From the NCBI RefSeq assembly GCF_009882915.1, contig NZ_WTUW01000001.1:186357-250356 (forward strand): a DNA stretch of 64,000 nt. Reading direction: 5' to 3'. Shown one piece after another: positions 36,547-46,318 of the stretch. Numbering within the stretch: the first letter of the stretch is position 1; each line of letters begins with the position of its first letter. The DNA is from Sneathiella litorea (GTDB lineage Bacteria > Pseudomonadota > Alphaproteobacteria > Sneathiellales > Sneathiellaceae). The notes under the pieces are model-generated. The model did not search any database. It worked only from the letters and a program-made list of their open reading frames with translations, and was not told where the DNA came from. The translations under genes were made by a program, and so were the position numbers.

Positions 36547-36574
36547 GCCCCGGATTTTGTCCGGGGCTTTTTTT
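36547..36574 (+). terminator. Rho-independent terminator of the F0 operon
   Basis: GCCCCGGA (36547-36554) pairs perfectly with TCCGGGGC (36560-36567) around a TTTTG loop, followed by seven T (36568-36574). Confidence 0.95.
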
Positions 36575-36608
36575 GTGCCCTACTTTTTATGTTTTAGGGG
36601 CATGACAT

Positions 36609-36637
36609 AAAAAAAGCCCCGCCAACTTGGCGAGGCT
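36609..36637 (-). terminator. Rho-independent terminator of the glycine cleavage operon
   Basis: On the minus strand AGCCTCGCC pairs with GGCGGGGCT (one G-T pair) around a 5-nt loop, followed by a seven-T run (plus strand A-run 36609-36615). It lies just past the gcvPB stop and faces the atp terminator. Confidence 0.93.
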
Positions 36638-36662
36638 TCGTTTTGCAGCCGTCAATGGGAGG

Positions 36663-38249
36663 CTATGATGCTGCTGATACAGAAGTTTTCTCATTCGCAT
36701 CGGCTGATTCATCAGGTATCCAGCGCAAGACCGGATTACGCGCCGCACCGGTCTCATCGAGCCTCCGCCTCGGAGAAAAATGAGGGGCGCTGAGGAAATA
36801 GTCCGTCTCCCCCGCAGTCGCCTTGTCCAACAAATACCGCATGGCACCAATGAACTGATCAAGGGTCTGACGGGATTCGCTCTCTGTTGGTTCGATAAGC
36901 ATTGCTCCATGCACCACTAGCGGGAAATACATGGTCATAGGGTGGAACCCCTCATCAATCATTGCCTTTGCAAGATCGAGTGTCGTAACCCCCGTACCTT
37001 TCAGCGTGCTGTCATCAAACAGGGCTTCATGCATGCAAATCCCCGCGAAGGATGAATGCAGTTTGTCATCAAGGCTGACACGAATATAGTTGGCATTGAG
37101 GACAGCATCTTCGGCAATTTGCCTCAATCCATCGGCGCCATGGCTTTGCATGTAGGCCAGAGCCCGAATAAACATCCCCATCTGCCCGTGAAACCCCTTC
37201 ATTCGGCCAAAGCTTTGGGCCGCGTCGCCCTCCACCTGCTCAACAAGTTCGAAGCCATTCTCTCCCTGAATGACGTAGGGTACCGGTGCAAATGCCGCCA
37301 GCCCTTCAGAGAAGACCACAGGGCCCGCGCCGGGGCCACCGCCACCATGAGGCGTGGAAAAGGTCTTATGCAGGTTAATATGCATGGCATCGACGCCAAG
37401 GTCCCCCGGACGGACCCGCCCGAGAATGGCATTAAGATTGGCGCCATCACAATAGAAGTATCCGCCTATCTCATGCACCAGATCAGCGATTCTCTTCACA
37501 TCCGTTTCAAACAGGCCACATGTATTGGGGTTGGTTAGCATAACGCCCGCCACATCTGGGCCAAGTTTCTCCGCGAAGGCATCCAGGTCCATACGACCAT
37601 CCGCCCGTGCAGGAACCGCCTCAACCTTGTATCCGCAAAGGGCGGCCGTCGCCGGATTTGTACCATGTGCAGATTCCGGCACAAGGATACGCGTCCGAAC
37701 CTCTCCATTCGCTTCATGGGCCGCCCGAATGGCCATCACCCCACAGAGTTCCCCATGGGCGCCGGCTGCTGGTGACATTGTAACGGCCGGCATACCGGTG
37801 ATGGTCTTGAGCCAATGGGCAAGATCATCAATCAGCTCCAGCGCCCCCTGAACGGTGCTTGTGGGCTGCATGGGATGCAGATCACCTAACCCCGCGAGAC
37901 GAGCGACCTTCTCGTTAATCCGCGGATTATGTTTCATCGTACAGGATCCAAGCGGATAAAAGCCTGCGTCAATCGCATAGTTCTGACGACTCAATCGAAC
38001 GAAATGCCGGAGAACCTGGGGTTCTGACAAATCGGGCAGACCAACACTCTCCTTGCGTTCCAATCCGCCAAGACGACTCTTGACCGGTTTTGGATCAGCC
38101 ATATCGACGCCGATTCTTCCCGGAACGCCTTGCTCAAAAATAAGTGGTGTTTCAAGTTCCAAGCCCTTGTTCCCTGTAAAGGTTTCAAGGGAGTCATCTA
38201 CATTACTATCAACAGTCGGCTGTGTGGGGCGTCCTTTGTTATTTAGCAT
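36663..38249 (-). CDS. gcvPB: Glycine dehydrogenase (decarboxylating) subunit 2
   Basis: 528 residues, the C-terminal half of the split P-protein. The PLP-binding lysine is in NLHKTFSTPHGGGGPGAGP near residue 292, and the cofactor region includes SAHGTNPATAALCG and CDGANLNAILG. It decarboxylates glycine and passes the aminomethyl group to the lipoyl arm of GcvH. It overlaps gcvPA by 7 bp. Confidence 0.97.
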   Translation of the reverse strand: MLNNKGRPTQPTVDSNVDDSLETFTGNKGLELETPLIFEQGVPGRIGVDMADPKPVKSRLGGLERKESVGLPDLSEPQVLRHFVRLSRQNYAIDAGFYPLGSCTMKHNPRINEKVARLAGLGDLHPMQPTSTVQGALELIDDLAHWLKTITGMPAVTMSPAAGAHGELCGVMAIRAAHEANGEVRTRILVPESAHGTNPATAALCGYKVEAVPARADGRMDLDAFAEKLGPDVAGVMLTNPNTCGLFETDVKRIADLVHEIGGYFYCDGANLNAILGRVRPGDLGVDAMHINLHKTFSTPHGGGGPGAGPVVFSEGLAAFAPVPYVIQGENGFELVEQVEGDAAQSFGRMKGFHGQMGMFIRALAYMQSHGADGLRQIAEDAVLNANYIRVSLDDKLHSSFAGICMHEALFDDSTLKGTGVTTLDLAKAMIDEGFHPMTMYFPLVVHGAMLIEPTESESRQTLDQFIGAMRYLLDKATAGETDYFLSAPHFSPRRRLDETGAARNPVLRWIPDESADANEKTSVSAAS

Positions 38250-39592
38250 CCAAGCACCTCCTTCAGCGCAACGACAAAATCATCCATATCCGCGGTCGAG
38301 CAAGTCTCGGTTGCGGCGACAAGAAGCAAATTTGCCATATCCGGCTCTTTCGGGATTAAGCGAGATACAGGCACCCCGCCCAGAACGCCTTTAGTCGCAA
38401 GTTTTTCTACGATTTCCGCTGCATTCGCCGGCAAGCGGAGCGTAAACTCATTGAAAAACGTATCATTGAGAAGACTGACGCCGTCAATTGCCTCCAACTT
38501 CTCAGCAAGAGTAACGGCCTGCGAATGATTAAGAGAGGCCAACTTCGTAAATCCAGCCTCTCCCAGCAGGCTCATATGAATCGTAAACGCGAGAGAGCAA
38601 AGCCCGGCATTTGTGCAAATATTGCTGGTGGCCTTTTCGCGGCGGATATGTTGCTCGCGTGTCGACAGGGTGAGGACGAATCCTCGTTTACCATCCTGAT
38701 CGACAGTTTGGCCGCAGAGCCGCCCTGGCATCTGTCGAACAAACTTTTGCCGTGTCGCCAAAAGGCCAACATACGGCCCCCCGTAGGAGAGTGGCACACC
38801 GATTGACTGGCCTTCTCCGGCAACAATATCAGCCCCCATTTCACCCGGGGATTTGATCGCACCTAGCGAGACCACCTCGTTCACGACGACGACAAGAAGC
38901 ACGCCTGCCTCGTGACATTTATCTGCGAGAGCGGTCAGGTCCTGGATTCGACCGAAAAAATCAGGGTTTTGAACAACGACGCAAGCTATATCCGAGTTGA
39001 TATGGTCGTCAAAATTTTCTATTCCCGCAGCAGCGGTCGGAAGATCGATTGTCTCAAACTCGGTAAACTGCAGTGTTGTTCGGGTTACGTCCCGATAATG
39101 GGGATGCAGATTGCCGGAAATAACAGCCTTTTTTCTTCGGGTCACACGGCACGCCATCAAAACAGCTTCCGCACACGAAGTGGCCCCGTCATACATGGAC
39201 GCGTTTGCAACTTCCATCCCTGTGATCAATGCCACCTGCGTCTGGAACTCAAAAAGAGCCTGAAGGGTGCCCTGGCTGATTTCTGGCTGATACGGAGTAT
39301 AGGCCGTTAGAAATTCAGATCGTTGAATAATATGGTCAGCAACAGAAGGTACATGGTGCTGATACGCGCCGGCACCAAGGAAGCAGGGCGTGGAATAAGG
39401 AGAGAGGTTTTTTGCGGCCAGTGTTCTAAAATTCTTCTCAACCACCATTTCGCTTTCATGCAATGGCAAGTCAAGCAAATCCGTGAGCCGTGCTTCTTCC
39501 GGTATATCGGCGAACAAATCGTCAATCGATTTAACCCCGACCCTCGCAAGCATTTCTTTCCGCTCCGTAGCGGTATGCGGCATATATCTCAT
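38243..39592 (-). CDS. gcvPA: Glycine dehydrogenase (decarboxylating) subunit 1
   Basis: 449 residues, the N-terminal half of the split P-protein (start [20 protein letters not shown], then [17 protein letters not shown] and [21 protein letters not shown]). It has the fold of the PLP enzyme without the PLP lysine and forms a heterotetramer with GcvPB. It overlaps gcvH by 4 bp (ATGA). Confidence 0.97.
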   Translation of the reverse strand: MRYMPHTATERKEMLARVGVKSIDDLFADIPEEARLTDLLDLPLHESEMVVEKNFRTLAAKNLSPYSTPCFLGAGAYQHHVPSVADHIIQRSEFLTAYTPYQPEISQGTLQALFEFQTQVALITGMEVANASMYDGATSCAEAVLMACRVTRRKKAVISGNLHPHYRDVTRTTLQFTEFETIDLPTAAAGIENFDDHINSDIACVVVQNPDFFGRIQDLTALADKCHEAGVLLVVVVNEVVSLGAIKSPGEMGADIVAGEGQSIGVPLSYGGPYVGLLATRQKFVRQMPGRLCGQTVDQDGKRGFVLTLSTREQHIRREKATSNICTNAGLCSLAFTIHMSLLGEAGFTKLASLNHSQAVTLAEKLEAIDGVSLLNDTFFNEFTLRLPANAAEIVEKLATKGVLGGVPVSRLIPKEPDMANLLLVAATETCSTADMDDFVVALKEVLGC

Positions 39593-39966
39593 TCGTCGAG
39601 ACCTTGCAGAAAAGCCTTATACGCAGCTTCGTCCATCAGATCGTCCAGATCCGAACTATTGCTCACCTTGATCTTGGCAAACCAGCCGCTGTCCATCGCG
39701 TCCTCATTGACCTTGGTCGGGGCGCCTTCCAGTTCGCTGTTTACATCGATGATTTCACCGCTCACAGGAGAATAGACCTCAGAAGCTGCCTTCACGCTTT
39801 CAACGACCGCCAATTCATCTCCCTTGGTAATTTCGTCGCCAATGGTGGGTACTTCGACATACACAACGTCACCAAGTTGCCCTTGGGCATAGTCACTGAT
39901 ACCTATTGTTGCCACCTCTCCTTCGAGCAGCACCCATTCATGATCTTCTGTAAATTTATATGACAT
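39589..39966 (-). CDS. gcvH: Glycine cleavage system H protein
   Basis: 125 residues. The lipoyl-lysine lies in [19 protein letters not shown] near residue 60. The start [10 protein letters not shown] is typical. It shuttles the aminomethyl group between the P, T and L proteins. Confidence 0.98.
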   Translation of the reverse strand: MSYKFTEDHEWVLLEGEVATIGISDYAQGQLGDVVYVEVPTIGDEITKGDELAVVESVKAASEVYSPVSGEIIDVNSELEGAPTKVNEDAMDSGWFAKIKVSNSSDLDDLMDEAAYKAFLQGLDE

Positions 39967-39986
39967 TCTTTACTCTCCAGTGAAAA

Positions 39987-41096
39987 CTAACCTCGATAAT
40001 AGCGTTGCTCGACAAATGGCATTTTGGCCACGACTGCCGGGCGGGATTTACCTCTGACAAGCAGATTTATCTTTGTACCAATGGTCGAAAAATCAAGCGG
40101 GACATATCCCATCGCGATGGGAACACCCAGGCTTGGCGAAAAGCCCCCGGATGTAATCTCACCAATGACATTTCCTGCTTCATCCGTGATTTCTGTATGC
40201 TCGCGCGCAGGCGCACGGCCTTCAGGAAGGATTCCCACACGCTTCATCGCTGGTTTATTAGCGATTTCGGCCTGAATAATGTCAGCGCCAGGAAATCCGC
40301 CTTCTTCGCGACGGCGTTTGCTGATCGCCCAAATCAAGCCAGCTGAGATCGGCGTCGTCTTCTCATTGAGGTCATGCCCATACAGACAGAGGCCAGCCTC
40401 AAGGCGAAGAGAATCACGCGCACCAAGCCCTATCGGCTTTACCTCGCTATTGTTTAACAGCTTCCGACACAGCGCATCCGCCTGACTATTCGGGATGGAA
40501 ATTTCGAAACCATCTTCCCCCGTGTATCCCGATCGCGTCACGAAGCAAGGAACGCCATCAATCTCAACTTCGCGGTACCCCATGAAAGGCATAGAGGCGA
40601 CTTCCGCCGCATATTTTGTTAGGACCGCTGCTGCCTTCGGTCCCTGCAAAGCGACAAGAGCCCGGTCAGTCAACTCTGTTACTGTCGCCGCGCCCGCAAG
40701 CCCTTTCGTCAGCAAGGCAATATCCTGCTCCTTGCAAGCCGCATTGACGACAACGAACAGGTCCTCCCCTCGCTGGGTGACGATAAGGTCATCCAGAATA
40801 CCGCCCTGCTCATTGGTGAGGAAGCTATAGCGCATCTCCCCATTGGAGAGGGCCTGAATATCACCGGGAATCAGCTTCTCTATAGCTGCTGCTGGATTCT
40901 CGCCTGAAATGACAAGTTGCCCCATATGGGAGACATCAAAAAGCCCGGCGGAAGAACGGGTATACAAATGTTCGTTGAGGATGCCCTCCGGGTATTGCAC
41001 CGGCATATCATAGCCCGCGAACGGAACCATCTTGGCGCCGAGCTCGACATGTAAATCATAAAGGACGGTTTTTTTCGTCGACGTATTTTCACTCAT
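39987..41096 (-). CDS. gcvT: Glycine cleavage system T protein (aminomethyltransferase)
   Basis: 369 residues from the ATG at 41096 (AGGG ribosome-binding site); a longer start at 41138 would run toward the riboswitch. Folate-binding features are VPFAGYDMPVQYPEG, LFDVSHMGQ, and SGYTGEDGFEIS near residue 190. It transfers the methylene group to tetrahydrofolate and releases ammonia. First gene of the gcvT-gcvH-gcvPA-gcvPB operon controlled by the upstream glycine riboswitch. Confidence 0.97.
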   Translation of the reverse strand: MSENTSTKKTVLYDLHVELGAKMVPFAGYDMPVQYPEGILNEHLYTRSSAGLFDVSHMGQLVISGENPAAAIEKLIPGDIQALSNGEMRYSFLTNEQGGILDDLIVTQRGEDLFVVVNAACKEQDIALLTKGLAGAATVTELTDRALVALQGPKAAAVLTKYAAEVASMPFMGYREVEIDGVPCFVTRSGYTGEDGFEISIPNSQADALCRKLLNNSEVKPIGLGARDSLRLEAGLCLYGHDLNEKTTPISAGLIWAISKRRREEGGFPGADIIQAEIANKPAMKRVGILPEGRAPAREHTEITDEAGNVIGEITSGGFSPSLGVPIAMGYVPLDFSTIGTKINLLVRGKSRPAVVAKMPFVEQRYYRG

Positions 41097-41152
41097 AGGA
41101 CAACCCTGGTTGCGGACAAAAGCCAAATTCTCCAGCAAAAACTCGCTGGATT

Positions 41153-41345
41153 GACCCCCTCTGTCCTATAACCTGAGAGAATTGACGATGCTGGCAACGG
41201 CCATATCGCTTACCCCTTCGGTGAAATCACATACGCAATTTGCTTTCCAGAGTTTCATCCCCCTGCGGTCCGGTTGCCTGAGAGTTTCCGGGGTGGTTGC
41301 TCCTTCGGCGATGGCTTATAACGACCATCTCTCCCGCGGGGATCG
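41153..41345 (-). promoter_or_regulatory. Tandem glycine riboswitch
   Basis: The minus strand between the promoter and gcvT holds two aptamers in series. The first has GCGGGAGAGA, GCCGAAGGAGCAACC and AACTCTCAGGCAA. The second has AAACTCTGGAAAGC, ACCGAAGGGGTAAGC, TTCTCTCAGG and a closing GGACAGAGGGGG. These are the hallmark elements of the cooperative glycine riboswitch, which typically turns on glycine cleavage genes when glycine is high. Confidence 0.93.
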
Positions 41346-41361
41346 ACTGAATATCTGCGCG

Positions 41362-41389
41362 ATAATAATGTCGATTTGAGAATAGTCAA
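41362..41389 (-). promoter_or_regulatory. Promoter of the riboswitch-gcv transcript
   Basis: Minus strand TTGACT (41384-41389), a 16-bp spacer and TATTAT (41362-41367) lie a short distance upstream of the first aptamer, so the transcript would begin at or just before the riboswitch. Confidence 0.65.
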
Positions 41390-41414
41390 ACAAGTATTGG
41401 TCCTGCGTCGACAA

Positions 41415-41978
41415 TTAGCTCTGCAATTCCATTTGCTCTCGAGTTAGCTGGAAACCGATAATTATGACATAATCACCGCCGGTTTTGAGGCCTGTCAATG
41501 GAATCCGTTGTTCGATCTCTTCCTGCACCGTAGCACGGCGGCGACCTTCCTCAACTTCAACAGGGCTATAGAATATTTTCTTTGCGATGATCTCGCCCGT
41601 TCTTTCCGCAATCGCGACGAAAAAAGGAAATTCTTCAGTCTGGCTGGTGGCGGCTGGTCCCTTGGTCGCTCCGATGCGCAGGATCAATTCAGCAACAATA
41701 GCCGTATCATCATCCACATACTGGCATTGCCCGCTGAACGGCGCGATGATGCCTTCAAACTTGACATCGACAAGATCACGCCCCTCACCCTCCCTGAAAA
41801 TTGTAATGGTTTCGGCACCAGGCAGAACCTCTACCTGCGGACAGGGGAGTGGTGGCGCCGATTTGCCAAAAAAGCTAAACACATCTGTATCAATACTGCC
41901 GCTACAAGATGTAATCAGTAGCGGGACAGCCAGAATACCGGCACGTAAATATGTTTGAATGGGATTGAAAAAGGACAT
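41415..41978 (-). CDS. Putative lipoprotein of unknown function
   Basis: 187 residues. A lipoprotein signal ends at LLITSC (Cys near residue 25). The mature part has no recognised domain; it is a mostly beta-predicted protein with the segments LPCPQVEVLPGAETITIFREG and YVIIIGFQL. A conserved alphaproteobacterial outer-membrane-associated lipoprotein is possible. The CDGSH gene lies 21 bp upstream on the same strand, so the two may share a message. Confidence 0.72.
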   Translation of the reverse strand: MSFFNPIQTYLRAGILAVPLLITSCSGSIDTDVFSFFGKSAPPLPCPQVEVLPGAETITIFREGEGRDLVDVKFEGIIAPFSGQCQYVDDDTAIVAELILRIGATKGPAATSQTEEFPFFVAIAERTGEIIAKKIFYSPVEVEEGRRRATVQEEIEQRIPLTGLKTGGDYVIIIGFQLTREQMELQS

Positions 41979-41999
41979 AATGAACCGGTAGAAAAAGGG

Positions 42000-42239
42000 T
42001 TAAAGAGTATTATGAGTGCCATCGCACAGCGGCGCACTGCCTGTCTGCTTGCATCCACAAAAATATAAGTCTTCGGATTTTGACGCTGTATGAATGACGG
42101 GCCGGATATCTGTAATCTTGTGGGATCCATCGCAGAAAGGTTGTTTAGTGCTCAATCCACAAGCACACCAAGCGTACTTCTTCCCTTCTTCGACGGCCAC
42201 TTTATATGGGGATTTTTGTGCAACTTTCGCCTTCGTCAT
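42000..42239 (-). CDS. CDGSH iron-sulfur domain protein with two motifs
   Basis: 79 residues with two copies of the 2Fe-2S ligand motif CxCx2-4(S/T)x3PxCDG(S/T)H: CACGLSTKQPFCDGSH (near residues 25-40) and CGCKQTGSAPLCDGTH (near 61-76). A monomeric dual-CDGSH protein is expected, holding two clusters through Cys3His1 ligation. Such proteins take part in redox or iron-sulfur transfer, but no specific partner is known. GAGGT precedes the ATG. Confidence 0.92.
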   Translation of the reverse strand: MTKAKVAQKSPYKVAVEEGKKYAWCACGLSTKQPFCDGSHKITDIRPVIHTASKSEDLYFCGCKQTGSAPLCDGTHNTL

Positions 42240-42353
42240 TCGAAATTACCTCGCCTAGATATGGCATTACCCGTGAAACTGTTGTATGAGTTCGGCAAAT
42301 CTAGGATGGACCGACGGATTTAGCAAGTTTTCACAAATGTCTATGTCTATTCT

Positions 42354-43340
42354 ATGAACCAATCAAGCGTGGAATTGACTATGGATAAATCAAAACGGAC
42401 ATTGCTATTGGCGGCGCCGCGTGGATTTTGCGCGGGCGTAGACCGTGCTATCCAGATTGTCGAGAGAGCTCTCGAAAAATATGGTGCGCCGGTCTATGTT
42501 CGCCATGAAATCGTGCACAATCGTTTTGTCGTTGAAAGTCTCGAGAAAAAAGGGGCGGTGTTCGTTGACGAGCTGGCAGATATTCCCAAAGATGTACCGG
42601 TAATTTTCTCAGCTCATGGCGTCGCGAAGTCAGTCCCGGCCGAGGCGGAAAACCGCAAGATGTTTTATATCGACGCCACCTGCCCGCTAGTCAGCAAGGT
42701 GCATCGGGAAGCGGAACGCCATGAACGGGATAATCATGAGATAATCCTGATTGGTCATCGCGGTCATCCGGAAGTTATCGGCACTATGGGACAACTGGCC
42801 GAAGGTCAGATTACCCTCGTTGAGACGGCGGAGGAAGCCCGCGCCTTTACTCCAACACAATCGGGGAAAAGCCTTGCGTACCTTACCCAGACGACACTTT
42901 CCGTGGATGAAACCAGGGAAATAGTTGGTATCTTGAAGAATCGGTTTCCCGCCATTGAGGGACCGAAAAAAGAAGATATCTGTTACGCGACAACGAACCG
43001 ACAGGCGGCTGTAAAAATTCTTGCGAAACGGTGCGACGGAATGCTGGTTATCGGGGCACCAAATTCCTCGAATTCGATGCGGCTGGTAGAGGTTGCGGAA
43101 AAAGCAGGTTGTGAAAAAGTAGCTCTTGTACAGCGTGCCTCTGATATACCCTGGAGTACCCTCAAAGAGGCACATACAATTGGAATTACAGCTGGCGCGT
43201 CCGCGCCTGAAACGCTGGTTGAGGAAGTAGTAGACGCCTTCTTACAACGTTTTGACATCACCGTTGAAGAGATCGTTACCAATCAGGAGCAGGTGGTTTT
43301 CAAGATGCCCAAAATCCTTGAACCTGAAGTGGCGGAGTAA
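42354..43340 (+). CDS. ispH: 4-hydroxy-3-methylbut-2-enyl diphosphate reductase
   Basis: 328 residues (a start nine codons later, at the MDKSK methionine, is also possible). The three Fe-S cysteines lie in [24 protein letters not shown] and [11 protein letters not shown]. It makes IPP and DMAPP, the last step of the non-mevalonate pathway, and so works with IspE encoded at 16 kb. thrB follows 3 bp downstream; ispH-thrB-rnhA is a common alphaproteobacterial order. Confidence 0.97.
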   Translation: MNQSSVELTMDKSKRTLLLAAPRGFCAGVDRAIQIVERALEKYGAPVYVRHEIVHNRFVVESLEKKGAVFVDELADIPKDVPVIFSAHGVAKSVPAEAENRKMFYIDATCPLVSKVHREAERHERDNHEIILIGHRGHPEVIGTMGQLAEGQITLVETAEEARAFTPTQSGKSLAYLTQTTLSVDETREIVGILKNRFPAIEGPKKEDICYATTNRQAAVKILAKRCDGMLVIGAPNSSNSMRLVEVAEKAGCEKVALVQRASDIPWSTLKEAHTIGITAGASAPETLVEEVVDAFLQRFDITVEEIVTNQEQVVFKMPKILEPEVAE

Positions 43341-43343
43341 TTT

Positions 43344-44309
43344 ATGGCCGTTTACACAGAGATTTCGGATGATGATCTGGATCGGTTTCTGGATCAGTAT
43401 AATCTTGGCCAGGCTCTCTCCTGCAAAGGCATCGCGGAAGGTGTTGAAAACTCTAATTATCTACTCCATACCGACAGCGGATACTTCATCCTCACTCTTT
43501 ACGAAAAGCGCGTAAAGGCAGAGGACCTACCCTTTTTTCTTGGGTTGATGGAGCATCTCGCGGCGGGCGGCTTTATGTCACCGAGGCCGATTGCGGCGAA
43601 AGACGGGAAAAGCCTGAAGCAGGTGGCCGGACGCCCGGCAGCCATTATCGAATTTCTTGATGGTCGATCGATCAAACGCGTTATGCCGCAGCATTGCGCT
43701 TTGTTGGGGCAGGCTTTGGCCCAGCTTCATACAATCGGCAGCGACTATTCCTTGCAGCGTATGAACACCCTCTCCTTATCAAACTGGCGCCCCCTCTATA
43801 TAGCCTGCCAGAAAAGCGATAACGACAGAATGAATGCGCAGCTTTTCCCGGAGGTTGAGGCGGAAATTAGTTTTCTGGAAAATCATTGGCCGGATGCTCT
43901 ACCAAGGGGCGTTATTCATGCTGACCTGTTTCCCGACAACATCTTTTTCCTGAATGATAGGGTTAGCGGCGTAATCGATTACTATTTTGCCTGCAACGAT
44001 TTTTTTGCCTACGACCTTGCGATCTGCCTCAACGCCTGGTGCTTCGAAAATGACGGCAGCTTTAATATTACTAAAGCCCGCAAGTTGTTAAATGGCTATC
44101 GCGAAGTTCGGGACTTCTCAAAGGAGGAACTTGACTTCTTACCCTTGCTTTGTCGCGGCGCGGCGGTTCGCTTTCTCCTCACCCGTCTATACGACTGGCT
44201 CAACCAGGTTGAAGGCGCGCTCGTCAAACCCAAGGATCCGCTAGAGTATTTAAAGAAGTTGCAGTTTCATCAGGCAGTAAAAAATGTCGCTGCGTATGGG
44301 CTTGACTAG
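43344..44309 (+). CDS. thrB: Homoserine kinase (APH-fold type)
   Basis: 321 residues of the aminoglycoside phosphotransferase-like homoserine kinase (ThrB type II) found in this class. The catalytic loop is GVIHADLFPDNIFF near residue 190, followed by GVIDYYFACNDFFAYDLAI. It phosphorylates homoserine for threonine synthesis; threonine synthase (thrC) is encoded at 49.8 kb. GGAG near the ispH stop gives its ribosome-binding site. Confidence 0.95.
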   Translation: MAVYTEISDDDLDRFLDQYNLGQALSCKGIAEGVENSNYLLHTDSGYFILTLYEKRVKAEDLPFFLGLMEHLAAGGFMSPRPIAAKDGKSLKQVAGRPAAIIEFLDGRSIKRVMPQHCALLGQALAQLHTIGSDYSLQRMNTLSLSNWRPLYIACQKSDNDRMNAQLFPEVEAEISFLENHWPDALPRGVIHADLFPDNIFFLNDRVSGVIDYYFACNDFFAYDLAICLNAWCFENDGSFNITKARKLLNGYREVRDFSKEELDFLPLLCRGAAVRFLLTRLYDWLNQVEGALVKPKDPLEYLKKLQFHQAVKNVAAYGLD

Positions 44310-44324
44310 GAAACGCTGCTGAAA

Positions 44325-45044
44325 TCAGTCGAACAGAGAATCGATTTCATCTTGCGAGATTTCCTGCCCTTCTGGTCGAGGTCCACTCAACTCCACATCC
44401 TCATCAAACTGCGGTGGCATTTCGGCAATCTCGAATTCCTGAAGCTCATTTTCACCACCGAGAATATCAATCATCTTGCTGATCCGCTCATCGACAAAAC
44501 TTAATGTCGTGACAACCTTGGAAATGCGTTGCCCGGTAACATCCTGGAAGTTGCAGGCCTCATAGATTTTCATAACAGCATGACTGATCGCTTCGATACT
44601 CTCTATTTCTTCCGGAGAGCTTGCATGAAGTGCAAGGCTATCATTCATATCCTCTATACCCTCAACCGCCTCAAGAATAGTGTGGGTCGCGGTTTCCGTA
44701 TCCCCGACAACAGCATCAAGCTGGTCTGTTACAGAGTTAATTTTCTGGCCATTTTTTGAAGCGCTGAGAGAGGCAATTTCACGACGGGTTTCAAGAATTA
44801 CGCTGGAAAGTTCCTGAAGCTCCTGACGCAGTATTTCAAGCTCTTCTGTCGTCTTTCTTGCGGCAGTATCCTTCACAGGAGAAATCTCTGATGTATTCTG
44901 GGCGAAACGGCTCTTTATTTCATTAAGCGCCACAATAATCTCACCATATTGATCATCAGTTATCCTGCCATTTGCGGGAGCTGTTTCAATTGATGCACTT
45001 GAGCCAAATTGTTCGATCTCCGCCGAGTATAATTTTTTTTGCAT
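44325..45044 (-). CDS. CheZ-family protein phosphatase
   Basis: 239 residues, mostly helical. The CheZ catalytic motif is present as EACNFQDVTGQRISKVV near residues 162-178, with the DxxxQ pair (Asp168, Gln172) that acts on phospho-CheY. The C-terminal tail ISQDEIDSLFD matches the CheY-binding peptide of CheZ. A long amphipathic region (about 65-160) would form the dimer hairpin. No other chemotaxis gene is near. It is inserted on the opposite strand between thrB and rnhA. The ribosome-binding site is weak. Confidence 0.85.
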   Translation of the reverse strand: MQKKLYSAEIEQFGSSASIETAPANGRITDDQYGEIIVALNEIKSRFAQNTSEISPVKDTAARKTTEELEILRQELQELSSVILETRREIASLSASKNGQKINSVTDQLDAVVGDTETATHTILEAVEGIEDMNDSLALHASSPEEIESIEAISHAVMKIYEACNFQDVTGQRISKVVTTLSFVDERISKMIDILGGENELQEFEIAEMPPQFDEDVELSGPRPEGQEISQDEIDSLFD

Positions 45045-45225
45045 TTTTTAAACTCAAACCTACTAATACCAAAAAGGACCATGGCGCCCTTTCCCCCGCT
45101 GCAACGTTGCTCGAAAGAGGCTAATTTTAAGTTAAAACTATCCTTTTTCTGAAATTGCCGCTGCGAGGCATTCATGCTAATAGCCGGACATATACGAGTA
45201 AGTGTATTGGTATTGGAGCTTGTTT

Positions 45226-45669
45226 ATGTCAGAAAATATTGTTGTGATTTACACGGATGGTGCCTGTTCCGGCAATCCTGGCCCGGGGGGTTGGGGTGCC
45301 CTTCTGAATTACAACGGTAAAACAAAAGAACTTTGCGGGGGGGAAGCCGAAACGACAAACAATCGGATGGAATTAACCGCAGCGATAAAAGCCATTAACT
45401 CGCTAAAGCGACGCTCCATGGTCGAGCTTCATACGGACAGTACTTATGTAAAGGATGGTATCACTAAATGGATGGCCGGCTGGAAAAGAAACGGATGGAA
45501 AACTGCCGCAAGGAAGCCAGTTAAGAATAAGGACCTCTGGCTTTCGCTGGACGAAGCCATATCAGAGCATCAGGTTAGCTGGAAATGGGTCAAAGGGCAT
45601 GCGGGAGATCCCGGCAACGAAAAAGCCGACCAGCTCGCAAATAAAGGAATGAAAGAATTCAAGCGCTGA
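45226..45669 (+). CDS. rnhA: Ribonuclease HI
   Basis: 147 residues from the ATG at 45226 with TTGGAG before it. Active-site residues are in [42 protein letters not shown] and [15 protein letters not shown], in the right order for the DEDD set and the catalytic His. It degrades RNA in RNA-DNA hybrids. Together with rnhB at 25.7 kb the cell encodes both bacterial RNase H types. Confidence 0.97.
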   Translation: MSENIVVIYTDGACSGNPGPGGWGALLNYNGKTKELCGGEAETTNNRMELTAAIKAINSLKRRSMVELHTDSTYVKDGITKWMAGWKRNGWKTAARKPVKNKDLWLSLDEAISEHQVSWKWVKGHAGDPGNEKADQLANKGMKEFKR

Positions 45670-45698
45670 CCGACGCTATTATGGCCTGCGGGTTATGA

Positions 45699-45722
45699 CG
45701 GGGAAGACAATCGCCTTCCCCG
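45699..45722. terminator. Hairpin between convergent rnhA and peroxiredoxin genes
   Basis: CGGGGAAG (45699-45706) pairs with CTTCCCCG (45715-45722) around an 8-nt loop. No T-tract is present, so terminator function is likely from position but not proven. Confidence 0.5.
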
Positions 45723-45735
45723 CCGAGAAGATCAA

Positions 45736-46215
45736 TTAAAGCTGACCAAGCAGGGTTTCCGCATCGGATACTTCGAAACCGCCGGTTTCTTCAAGGTTTA
45801 ACTGCGATACAACGCCATCATCTACAAGCATCGAATAACGCCGGGAGCGGATACCAAGCCCTGCACCGGAAGCATCAAACTCAACTCCCAAGGCCTTGGT
45901 AAATGCCGCATCCGGGTCCGCGACCATTTTAATGCTGCCAGCATCGTGATCTTTACCCCAGGAGGCCATCACAAAGGGGTCATTAACAGACAGACAAACA
46001 ATTTCATTGACGCCCTTAGCTGTCAAATTTGATGTGTTCTCTACAAAACCGGGTAAGTGTTTGGCGGAACAGGTTGGGGTATAGGCACCTGGCACGGCAA
46101 ACAACGCAACTTTCTTACCATTAAATAGGTCCGCCGTAGAAACTTTGGTCGGCCCCTTCTCAGTCATCATCATCAACTCGGCATTGGGAAGTTTGTCACC
46201 AACAGATATCGTCAT
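45736..46215 (-). CDS. Peroxiredoxin (Prx5/type II-like)
   Basis: 159 residues. The peroxidatic Cys is in AVPGAYTPTCSAKHLPGFV near residue 50, with the PxxxTxxC motif, and a second Cys lies in EIVCLSVND near 74. No fused glutaredoxin domain is present. It reduces peroxides with thiol donors. TAGGA precedes the ATG. It lies convergent with rnhA. Confidence 0.94.
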   Translation of the reverse strand: MTISVGDKLPNAELMMMTEKGPTKVSTADLFNGKKVALFAVPGAYTPTCSAKHLPGFVENTSNLTAKGVNEIVCLSVNDPFVMASWGKDHDAGSIKMVADPDAAFTKALGVEFDASGAGLGIRSRRYSMLVDDGVVSQLNLEETGGFEVSDAETLLGQL

Positions 46216-46318
46216 TTCTATTTCCTACTTTTGTTTAGTTGCGTCATTTTTCTAGATAACTCTAACATAATGATGCAGGCGAAAATAAAAAGTTTCAATT
46301 ACACTGGATCCGCTTTTT

